12,366 nucleotides of DNA from Oscillospiraceae bacterium (lineage in GTDB: Bacteria; Bacillota; Clostridia; UBA1381). The translations under genes were made by a program, and so were the position numbers. The stretch's first letter is position 1; each line of letters starts with the position of its first letter. The notes under the pieces are model-generated. The model had not been told where the DNA came from, did not search any database, and worked only from the letters and a program-made list of their open reading frames with translations. The DNA is taken from positions 1-12,366 of the forward strand of contig SVKH01000037.1 of NCBI GenBank assembly GCA_015068545.1, written 5' to 3'. This document shows positions 1-5,914 of this stretch, piece by piece.

Positions 1-95
1 TTGAAAAATGTAAAAATAGGGCTATTTTATGCAGCAATATCAACCTGCGAAACCCTTGATATAACTGCATTTGCATAAGCTGGGAATGTCAACCA
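1..95. mobile_element. Probable terminus of an inserted element (unidentified) interrupting comM
   Basis: To the left of about position 95 the sequence no longer encodes ComM. It is AT-rich and carries two inverted repeats: AAAATAG/CTATTTT at 13-19 and 22-28, and ATATCAA/TTGATAT at 37-43 and 56-62 around a 12-base centre. There is no recognisable transposase or integrase in these 95 bases. The abrupt loss of homology inside an otherwise intact gene, plus the palindromes, suggests the end of an insertion sequence or integrative element whose body lies outside the window. I cannot name the family. A chromosomal rearrangement or an assembly join would look the same. Confidence 0.4.
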
Positions 96-752
96 CAATA
101 TGAGTACGTTATGATTCCCTGCTGCCGCAACTTCAAGTGCGCGCTTTGCCGATTCCTGTCCCTTAACATCAGAAAAATCCAAAAGAGATCCGCATTGGTT
201 TTCAAAGAGGGATTTTGCATCTACCTCCAGTCGTTCTATCTCGTCATCGCCTCTTAAATGCCGACAAAGTTCGCTGATGCTATGGACAGGGTAGATATTA
301 ACTCCATCTATTACGCCTGCCTCCTTTGCATTTTCCGCCGGTACATAAAAGTTTTTAAAGCCTTTTTTATAGCCGGATATAACCATAGGCAGAACTCCGG
401 TAACACCATTTACCGTCCCGTCAAGAGACAATTCTCCTATAATTACAGTATCCTCCGAAATCTGCGGCAGTTGTCCTGTTGCCACCAAAACACCTACTGC
501 CATAGGAAGGTCATATCCTCCACCTTCCTTTCTGAGCGATGCCGGTGCCAGATTTATCACTATTCGTTTTGTCGGGAAAACAAATCCCGAATTTTTTATG
601 CCGGACCTGATTCGGTCCTTTGCTTCTTTTACGGTTGCATCCGGAAGTCCTACTATCTCAAACGCAGGCAGTCCCGGTGCCACATCCGCCTCTACCGTCA
701 CTATGTATCCATCTATGCCAAGTAGCCCTACCGAGCTTAGTTTTGACAGCAT
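27..752 (-). pseudogene. comM: ComM/YifB-family Mg-chelatase-like AAA+ ATPase, truncated at the Walker A loop
   Basis: The first 219 residues are a typical ComM/YifB N-terminal domain: a start resembling SKLSSVGLLGIDGY, then GLPAFEIVGLPDA, KNSGFVFP, INLAPASLRKEG and YDLPMAVG, ending in the strand GNHNVLIL. In intact proteins (about 500 residues) this strand runs directly into the Walker A loop GPPGSGKT. Here it changes to 22 unrelated residues and a stop at 27-29. The whole AAA+ ATPase core and C-terminal domain are therefore missing, and the product cannot bind ATP in the usual way. The family is linked to natural transformation, where ComM acts as a branch-migration helicase in Gram-negative bacteria. 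The ATG at 752 has a good RBS (GAGGGG) that overlaps the stop codon of the upstream TtcA-family gene. It is the last gene of the run that starts at 5078. The rest of comM may lie beyond an inserted element to the left. Confidence 0.88.
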
Positions 753-754
753 TA

Positions 755-1504
755 TTACCCCTCTTTTCCGGTTTGTTTTTTCGGAGAGTTTCCTTCCCTT
801 TTCCAGCCATCTATACCACTGGTCTGTATAGCGGTAAACATTCGCTTTTTCAGCCCTGCATTCACAGATTTGTCAAGGGTTGCCAGAATGTTCTTTACTT
901 CTTCTCTCTTTGTGTGACCGTCCACCGGACAGTTACTTGCAACTACCGGAAGCTCCAGTCTTCTTGCTACACCCTTTATATCTCCTTCACGCACATATAT
1001 CATCGGCCTTATAGAATACAAATCTGTTCTGTCAAGATATGTAACAGGTGAAAAACAGTTCACTCTGCCCTCATACAACAAACTCAAAAGGAATGTTTCT
1101 AATACATCATCATTGTGGTGCCCCAATGCCACTCTCCGACAACCGGTATCGATAGCAAGGTCATTCAGCGCACCTCTGCGCATTTTTGCACACAAGGAAC
1201 AAGGATTCTCCTCTTTGCGGTAGTCAAAAATCACTTCCGCTATGTTGGTAGGCTTTACTATATATTCCACGCCAAGCTCCTTGCAATAGTTTTGAATGCC
1301 TGAATAGTCGGCATTATATCCCATATCCAATGTCAATCCTACTACCTCAAATTTCTTAGGATAGTATCGGGATAAACCTGCAAGCGCACCCAAAAGCACA
1401 AGGCTGTCCTTGCCACCGGAGACTCCTACACCAATTCTGTCTCCGTCGTTTATCATGTCGTAGTCTTCTACGGCTTTTCTTACTCTGCTGATAATCCTTT
1501 TCAT
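755..1504 (-). CDS. ttcA: TtcA-family tRNA 2-thiocytidine-type sulfurtransferase (PP-loop ATPase)
   Basis: This 249-residue protein belongs to the TtcA/TtuA branch of PP-loop ATPases, which activate a tRNA base by adenylation and then insert sulfur. The PP-loop SGGKDS is at residues 29-34. A Cys pair in the context NPCSLCAKMRRGAL gives C102 and C105, and a third Cys lies in SNCPVDGH (C192). TtcA proteins use this 2+1 Cys pattern to hold an Fe-S cluster. The motif LGHHNDDVLETFLL (about 127-140) is also typical. The likely target is C32 of certain tRNAs, giving s2C32, but Firmicute members are less studied, so the exact base is an inference. The ATG at 1504 lies 3 bases after the pgsA stop, with GGAG about 11 bases upstream inside the pgsA 3' end. 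comM follows after only 2 bases, so the genes are co-transcribed. Confidence 0.82.
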   Translation of the reverse strand: MKRIISRVRKAVEDYDMINDGDRIGVGVSGGKDSLVLLGALAGLSRYYPKKFEVVGLTLDMGYNADYSGIQNYCKELGVEYIVKPTNIAEVIFDYRKEENPCSLCAKMRRGALNDLAIDTGCRRVALGHHNDDVLETFLLSLLYEGRVNCFSPVTYLDRTDLYSIRPMIYVREGDIKGVARRLELPVVASNCPVDGHTKREEVKNILATLDKSVNAGLKKRMFTAIQTSGIDGWKREGNSPKKQTGKEG

Positions 1505-1507
1505 GCC

Positions 1508-2062
1508 TTATTTTGCTCCGCGGAATGCATCAAGATTTTTAAGTACATAATCTGCTCCCGATATTACAGTGATTATAGCAGACAGCCAAATCAGGATATT
1601 TGTAACAAAAACTGCCGTCTGCTCCGGAAAAACAGGATACAAAAGCAGGATAGATGCTATGATAGCTACCATTTGAAAAACAGTTTTCAGCTTTCCCCAA
1701 ATGGACGCAGCAATTACCTTTCCCTCACCGGCTGCAACAAGTCTGATTCCTGAAACAATAAATTCTCTTGTCAAAATCAGCATTACCGCCCAAGCTGATG
1801 CTCTGCCAAAGCTCATCAATCCTAAAAAAGCTGATGTTGTCAACATTTTATCCGCTAAAGGATCCATAAATTTACCAAAATTAGTTATCATGTTGTACTT
1901 GCGAGCTATCTGCCCGTCCAAAGTATCGGTAAGTGATGCAACAACAAACAGCACAAGAGCCAAAGTAATATACACCGGATTTGTGATATCCAGCATCAAA
2001 AACAGCATAAAAAACGGTACCATTATTATGCGTAGTATTGTAAGTTTATTTGCTATATTCAT
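1508..2062 (-). CDS. pgsA: CDP-diacylglycerol--glycerol-3-phosphate 3-phosphatidyltransferase
   Basis: This integral membrane enzyme makes phosphatidylglycerol phosphate from CDP-diacylglycerol and glycerol-3-phosphate, the committed step to phosphatidylglycerol. At 184 residues it has normal length for Firmicute PgsA. The complete CDP-alcohol phosphotransferase signature is present: D46-xx-D49-G50-xx-A53-R54-x8-G63-xxx-D67-xxx-D71. The N-terminal NIANKLTILRIIMVPFF is typical of the family, and several hydrophobic segments follow (about 10-24, 30-45, 78-97, 120-145, 150-170). The ATG at 2062 has AAAGGA 7 bases upstream. It sits 26 bases after rimO, a pairing widely conserved in Firmicutes. 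Usually cinA and recA come next. Here the following gene is a TtcA-family gene instead. Confidence 0.95.
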   Translation of the reverse strand: MNIANKLTILRIIMVPFFMLFLMLDITNPVYITLALVLFVVASLTDTLDGQIARKYNMITNFGKFMDPLADKMLTTSAFLGLMSFGRASAWAVMLILTREFIVSGIRLVAAGEGKVIAASIWGKLKTVFQMVAIIASILLLYPVFPEQTAVFVTNILIWLSAIITVISGADYVLKNLDAFRGAK

Positions 2063-2088
2063 AACCTATTCCTTTCTGTCCTTCACAT

Positions 2089-3411
2089 TCAGCAGGTTTT
2101 TCCGGTCAGGTCATATTCGTCCCCATCCAGAATCTCTACCATTACAAATTCGCCTATTTCCACTTCGTCCTCTGCGGCAAAGTACACCGTTCCGTCCACT
2201 TCTATACTGTCAGCATAGCTTCTGCCATAGTACATGAAGTTGTCCCGATCATACCCTTCGCACAAAACCTCTATAACCGAGCCGATCTTGCCACGGTTTT
2301 TTTCAAGGGAAATCGCCTGCCCCAGCTCCATCAGCCTGTCACGACGCTCTTCTTTTACACTTTCCTCCACTTGAGAGTCGAAGTTCGCCGCAGGCGTGTC
2401 CTCCTCCTTTGAGTAAGCAAAAACTCCCATTCTGTCGAACTTGATTTCACTCACGAAGTCGTATAGCTCCGCAAACTGCTCCTCGGTTTCTCCCGGAAAG
2501 CCTGTAATTATGGAAGTGCGTATAGCCACATCCGGCATTTTCTTTCGGATATAGTTGATTTTTTCTATTATCTCCTGCTTATTGGTACGTCTTGCCATGC
2601 GCCTTAATATATCGTTATTTATATGCTGAATCGGCATATCTATATAGTGACATATTTTTTCACTTGCTGCCATAGTGTCTATAAGTTTTTCCGTTATGGC
2701 TTCGGTGTAGAAATAATGCACGCGAATCCAACGGATTCCTTCTATTTCGGAAAGTCTTGATAGCAGTTTATCCAGAGAATACTCACCGTATATATCTATG
2801 CCATAGCGAGTAGTATCCTGCGCAATTACTATAAGCTCACGCACACCGCTTTGGGCAAGCTCCTCCGCTTCCTGCACTACATCCTCCATCTTTCTGCTCC
2901 GGAATTTACCTCGTATCATAGGTATTGCACAGTAGGTGCAGTTATTGTCGCAACCGTCGGCAATTTTAAGATATGCAGTATACCCCGGCGTTGTCAGAAC
3001 TCTGGGGAGATTTTCCGGAATTTCGCAATTCTGATTACCAAAAAGACACACCCTTTCGCCATTTTGTGCTTTTTCTATAACTTCGTTTATAGTATGGTAA
3101 TCTCCTGCTCCAACGACTGCATCTACCTCGGGAAGCTCCTCTTTAAAAGCATCGTGGTAGCGTTCTGCCAAGCATCCTGTGGCTATCAGCAGCTTGCACG
3201 CACCTTCTTTTTTATACTCTGACATTTCCAGTATTGCGTCAATGGATTCCTGCTTGGCAGGATCTATAAATCCACATGTGTTTACTATTATAACCTCAGC
3301 TTCCTTGGGGTCTGCTACTATGGTATGCCCATTTTCCGTCAATATTCCAAGCATAGTTTCTGCGTCTGTCTGATTCTTCGGACAGCCCAACGACACCATT
3401 CCTATTTTCAT
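2089..3411 (-). CDS. rimO: Ribosomal protein uS12 methylthiotransferase RimO (radical SAM)
   Basis: RimO adds a methylthio group to a conserved aspartate of ribosomal protein uS12, using two Fe-S clusters and SAM. The 440 residues show the three expected parts. The N-terminal UPF0004 domain has SLGCPKNQTDAE and cysteines C10, C46 and C80, which bind the auxiliary cluster. The radical SAM domain has the CxxxCxxC motif in CDNNCTYCAIP (C154, C158, C161). A C-terminal TRAM domain runs from about residue 370 to the end. The GCPKN form of the N-terminal motif is the one that separates RimO from the tRNA enzymes MiaB and MtaB. The ATG at 3411 has AAAGGA upstream and is 12 bases after the recX stop. 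It precedes pgsA, as in many Firmicutes. Confidence 0.96.
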   Translation of the reverse strand: MKIGMVSLGCPKNQTDAETMLGILTENGHTIVADPKEAEVIIVNTCGFIDPAKQESIDAILEMSEYKKEGACKLLIATGCLAERYHDAFKEELPEVDAVVGAGDYHTINEVIEKAQNGERVCLFGNQNCEIPENLPRVLTTPGYTAYLKIADGCDNNCTYCAIPMIRGKFRSRKMEDVVQEAEELAQSGVRELIVIAQDTTRYGIDIYGEYSLDKLLSRLSEIEGIRWIRVHYFYTEAITEKLIDTMAASEKICHYIDMPIQHINNDILRRMARRTNKQEIIEKINYIRKKMPDVAIRTSIITGFPGETEEQFAELYDFVSEIKFDRMGVFAYSKEEDTPAANFDSQVEESVKEERRDRLMELGQAISLEKNRGKIGSVIEVLCEGYDRDNFMYYGRSYADSIEVDGTVYFAAEDEVEIGEFVMVEILDGDEYDLTGKTC

Positions 3412-3423
3412 TGCAAAATCCTT

Positions 3424-3894
3424 TCAGTCCTCTGTGTAGTTTTCCTTTAACCTATCTATGCAGGTCTTAATATCCTCATAGCTATAACCGCGGTAGACAA
3501 AATACCGTATGGCTTTTTCTATATTTTTTCTTTCAAAATCACTACCAATCTTTCTCGTGACAAGAGGCATAAGCTCTGTCGCTTCATCATCCTCCAACTC
3601 GCACAAGGCTTCCTCTATGTACTCGGAGGAAATCCCACGAAATTTTAGCTCGGACGCAATACGGTGTTTTCCGTATTTTTTAATATTTTTTAAATCTTTC
3701 GCCATGTGTTTTGCGTACCGGCAGTCGTTCACAAATCCATATTCCCTTAAAAACTCCATAACAGTCGGGATATCCTCTTCCTTTGCTCCTGCCCTTTTTA
3801 GCTTGTCGCACAACTCCTTTTCCGAGTGTGATCGATACTCCAAATACCTAAGAGCCTTTTCTCTTGCTTCTTGCGCGTTCAATTCTTTTTTCAT
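3424..3894 (-). CDS. recX: RecX family regulatory protein
   Basis: RecX binds RecA filaments and limits (or in some species modulates) their activity in recombination and the SOS response. The 156-residue protein shows the family's repeated three-helix bundles. The first starts with ALRYLEYRSHSEKELCDKLK (about 14-33), with a following EFLREYGFVND. The second contains GKHRIASELKFRGIS (about 74-88). The third contains AIRYFVYRGYSYEDI (about 127-141). The length is normal. The ATG overlaps the stop codon of the upstream HD-domain gene by 4 bases, which suggests translational coupling. No recA lies in the window, although recX is often just downstream of recA, so here it has moved into an operon with an HD hydrolase and rimO. 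Confidence 0.9.
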   Translation of the reverse strand: MKKELNAQEAREKALRYLEYRSHSEKELCDKLKRAGAKEEDIPTVMEFLREYGFVNDCRYAKHMAKDLKNIKKYGKHRIASELKFRGISSEYIEEALCELEDDEATELMPLVTRKIGSDFERKNIEKAIRYFVYRGYSYEDIKTCIDRLKENYTED

Positions 3895-5078
3895 ATTCTG
3901 AAATAGTCAAACAACTGTCCGAAATCTACCGAGCCAATCACCTTGTTCTCGTAACGTTGGAAAAGACTGTGATATCCCTGCTGTATCTGCTCCGAATTTA
4001 TGCCATATTTTATGGACATATAAGCTTCCATATACGCGGAAAGATGGTCACAAGCTCTGATTATCTCGCCGTCAATCGGGTTGTTTTCGTCCTTATTGTA
4101 TTTTTCGTTAATTTCATCTGATGAAACCACAATGCGCTTGCCGTCAATGGACACTTTGGATTTAAACTCGTCCTGTACATAAAATTCCAAATCCTTTTTT
4201 ATTTCCTCCGAAACAAGAGGATATATAATCCTTCGCATTTGCTCATCTTCTATACCGCTTATTATATCGTCAAGTCCCTTTACCGACGTTTTTACCGGAG
4301 AAACTATATCCCTGGTCAAAACCTCAGGTATATCATGGAACAGACCTCCAAAGAAGTTATTCACAATACGTTTTTTCCCTGCTCCGCACTCAAGAGATGC
4401 AAAATAGGATAAAATCGCAACTACCAACATATGTCCCATAACAGAGGTTGCCGGCATTCTCACAGCTCTTGACCACCTCTGTTGGTAACGCAGCTTGCCT
4501 ATAAGGGATAAAAATTCCTGCAAATCAGGGTTTGTGGCAAAGCGGGAAAATCCGTCAAATGTGTTGCAGGATGCAAGTCCTTTTTCCACCTCTGCCTTAA
4601 CCTGTTCTATGCCATAAGTTGTTTTGTTCTGCGGATATATTACGTCAAACTCCCAGTGGGTTGCATAATAGTGCGCCGCACGAAGTATCTGTTTCTCCTT
4701 TTTGGCATACTCGCCGTCACGGTAGTAGCGGCACATTTTTTCGTAAAAGTCACCCTTTAAGGATTCTAGCTGACCTTTCAGTTCATTCAGCACCCAGTCA
4801 TTTATCTGGTCACCCTTTTCCTTCATAAGGTAGTGGTATATAGGCGGCTTTATATCGGTTAAAACTATCCTGTGCAAATATTCAAATATTCCGCCTTCTA
4901 CCAGTTTTAGCGGGTCATAATTTCCTTCGCCTTCACAAGTAGCTATCACATATGCGTACACCATTTTGTGGGCTTGTTTATCTATTTCGGAAAATCCGTT
5001 CCATGGGCGTATATGGTCATTCCAACGCTGAATGGATGCTCCTACATGGATTAAGGATATAAGCGATTTGCGTATCAT
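3891..5078 (-). CDS. HD-domain protein (YfbR-like) with duplicated HD modules, N-terminal one degenerate
   Basis: The 395-residue protein is a member of the HD metal-dependent phosphohydrolase superfamily, closest in motif layout to the YfbR-type 5'-nucleotidases (COG1896-like). The C-terminal half carries the full set: R201-W202, H216, H248-D249 in GGLFHDIPEVLTRDIVSPVK, and D344 in IIRACDHLSAYMEA. The N-terminal half repeats the layout: R18-W19, H37, then GGIFEYLHRIVLTDIKPPI (62-80) and ILRAAHYYATHWEF (131-144). There the HD pair is replaced by E66-Y67 and the last Asp by H136, so this copy is probably not catalytic. The true substrate is unknown; a nucleoside monophosphate is only a guess from YfbR. 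The ATG at 5078 has GGAGGG 6 bases upstream and a strong promoter nearby. It is the first gene of the six-gene run and overlaps recX by 4 bases. Confidence 0.82.
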   Translation of the reverse strand: MIRKSLISLIHVGASIQRWNDHIRPWNGFSEIDKQAHKMVYAYVIATCEGEGNYDPLKLVEGGIFEYLHRIVLTDIKPPIYHYLMKEKGDQINDWVLNELKGQLESLKGDFYEKMCRYYRDGEYAKKEKQILRAAHYYATHWEFDVIYPQNKTTYGIEQVKAEVEKGLASCNTFDGFSRFATNPDLQEFLSLIGKLRYQQRWSRAVRMPATSVMGHMLVVAILSYFASLECGAGKKRIVNNFFGGLFHDIPEVLTRDIVSPVKTSVKGLDDIISGIEDEQMRRIIYPLVSEEIKKDLEFYVQDEFKSKVSIDGKRIVVSSDEINEKYNKDENNPIDGEIIRACDHLSAYMEAYMSIKYGINSEQIQQGYHSLFQRYENKVIGSVDFGQLFDYFRI

Positions 5079-5114
5079 ACTATCCCTCCAGTTTACAAGA
5101 TTATAGTTATGATA

Positions 5115-5144
5115 ATTATATCACACTTCCTGCGTAAAGGTCAA
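5115..5144 (-). promoter_or_regulatory. Sigma-A promoter with extended -10 for the HD-recX-rimO-pgsA-ttcA-comM run
   Basis: On the minus strand TTGACC (5139-5144) is followed by an 18-base spacer and TATAAT (5115-5120). The -10 is preceded by TGA, giving the extended -10 form TGnTATAAT. Transcription should start near 5108, about 30 bases upstream of the ATG at 5078. No other comparably strong promoter is seen before the downstream genes, which are spaced by -4 to 26 bases, so this site probably drives all six. Confidence 0.85.
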
Positions 5145-5340
5145 TGTTTTTGGCTAAAGTTATGCCTCGCTCCAGAATGCTTTTTTCCCACAAAACTCCA
5201 CCGACAGATGGTGCAAACTACCGCAACGCGTTTTCCTATACAACAATGAGGGTAAGGAATTTATATTCCCCACCCTCAAAATCAGCTTCTATCGTTCCTT
5301 TTTCTCTTAGTCATACCTTGAAAAAAGCTCCTACAAAATA
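5119..5340 (-). other. Intergenic block with coding-like but broken frame; possible gene remnant or dispersed repeat
   Basis: The gap between the S component gene and the HD gene is about 270 bases. On the minus strand one frame from 5334 to 5119 reads like protein over about 72 codons but has three internal stops (codons 8, 33 and 39). Stretches include GTIEADFEGGEYKF and, after the third stop, SVGGVLWEKSILERG. The end of this frame runs through the HD promoter. On the plus strand a 65-codon frame is also open over the same block, with no convincing RBS. I do not recognise either product. It may be a decayed gene or a copy of a dispersed intergenic element. Chance is possible. Confidence 0.35.
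5247..5278. other. Strong imperfect hairpin, possible terminator after the S component gene
   Basis: TGAGGGT (5247-5253) pairs with ACCCTCA (5272-5278), and after a 2x2 mismatch GGAAT (5256-5260) pairs with ATTCC (5265-5269) around a TTAT loop, for 12 base pairs in total. It lies 70 bases downstream of the S component stop. On the minus strand it is followed by the moderately T-rich TTGTTGTA rather than a run of T, so it is at best a weak intrinsic terminator. It could instead be a structural part of the unexplained block around it. Confidence 0.45.
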
Positions 5341-5348
5341 ACAGAAAA

Positions 5349-5846
5349 CTAAAACATTCTTGTTTTTTCAAATACCTTAATAAGAATTATTCCAATGACA
5401 AGACCTGCTATGCCCTGTACTGCATTTGCCGGAATATTTACAGCTGACGGCAAAAAGCCATATATAAACCCTTCAAAAACAAAATATCCGATAACCATTT
5501 CAATTTCAGCCAAAACCCCACCGATAATTTTTGAAGATAGGTTTCCAAATCTATTTTTCAAATACTTGAAACAAAAATGTGCAACAATAGCCATAATGCC
5601 CTTTATAATAAATGTTGCAGGAGCATACAGAATATACCCTGAGAATATGTCCGCAAGGGCAGAACCAATACCTGCTGCTGCAAATCCGTATGCAGGAGAT
5701 AACAGCCATCCGGAAAGAAGCACAACGCAATCTCCCAAATTCAAGTATCCCTTTAGCGGTGAAGGTATTTTGATAATCATTGTTACCACACAGCAAAGAG
5801 CCGCAAGCAAAGATGACATAACTATTTTTTGAGTTTTTGTTTTCAT
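5349..5846 (-). CDS. ECF transporter S component, candidate HMP/thiamine-precursor importer
   Basis: This 165-residue, highly hydrophobic protein is a substrate-binding S component of an energy-coupling factor transporter. It has about six membrane segments (roughly 10-27, 38-52, 54-72, 78-95, 108-130 and 141-158). Family hallmarks are the small-residue TM1 (SSLLAALCCVVT), then GYLNLGD (33-39), AAAGIGSALADIFSGY (56-71) and a following IIKGIMAIVAHF. No ATPase or EcfT gene is nearby, as expected for group II systems that share one energising module. The substrate cannot be read from sequence, but the gene follows thiC in the same direction after 68 bases, so hydroxymethylpyrimidine or another thiamine precursor is the best guess (HmpT-like). 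The ATG at 5846 has AAGGAG 8 bases upstream. It can be read from the TPP-controlled thiC transcript and also has its own promoter. Confidence 0.85.
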   Translation of the reverse strand: MKTKTQKIVMSSLLAALCCVVTMIIKIPSPLKGYLNLGDCVVLLSGWLLSPAYGFAAAGIGSALADIFSGYILYAPATFIIKGIMAIVAHFCFKYLKNRFGNLSSKIIGGVLAEIEMVIGYFVFEGFIYGFLPSAVNIPANAVQGIAGLVIGIILIKVFEKTRMF

Positions 5847-5877
5847 TTTTCAAGCTCCTTTACAAATTAATATTTTT

Positions 5878-5906
5878 ATTATACATCAACACATAACATC
5901 CTGCAA
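5878..5906 (-). promoter_or_regulatory. Sigma-A promoter for the ECF S component gene
   Basis: In the 68-base gap between thiC and the S component gene the minus strand has TTGCAG (5901-5906), a 17-base spacer and TATAAT (5878-5883). The predicted start is near 5871, leaving a leader of about 25 bases before the ATG at 5846. It bypasses the riboswitch upstream of thiC. No terminator is visible between the two genes, so read-through from thiC is also expected. Confidence 0.75.
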
Positions 5907-5914
5907 GCATCAAA

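Noticed and set aside
258..1051. Plus-strand open frames opposite comM and the TtcA-family gene
   Set aside because: They are antisense to strongly recognised protein families and have no RBS or family features.
5144..5341. Plus-strand 65-codon open frame between the HD and S component genes
   Set aside because: No proper RBS, no recognisable family, and it overlaps the minus-strand promoter and hairpin. It is kept only as part of the unexplained block.
5551..5853. Minus-strand 100-codon frame overlapping the S component gene
   Set aside because: It is an out-of-frame shadow. The other frame has the RBS spacing and all S component motifs.
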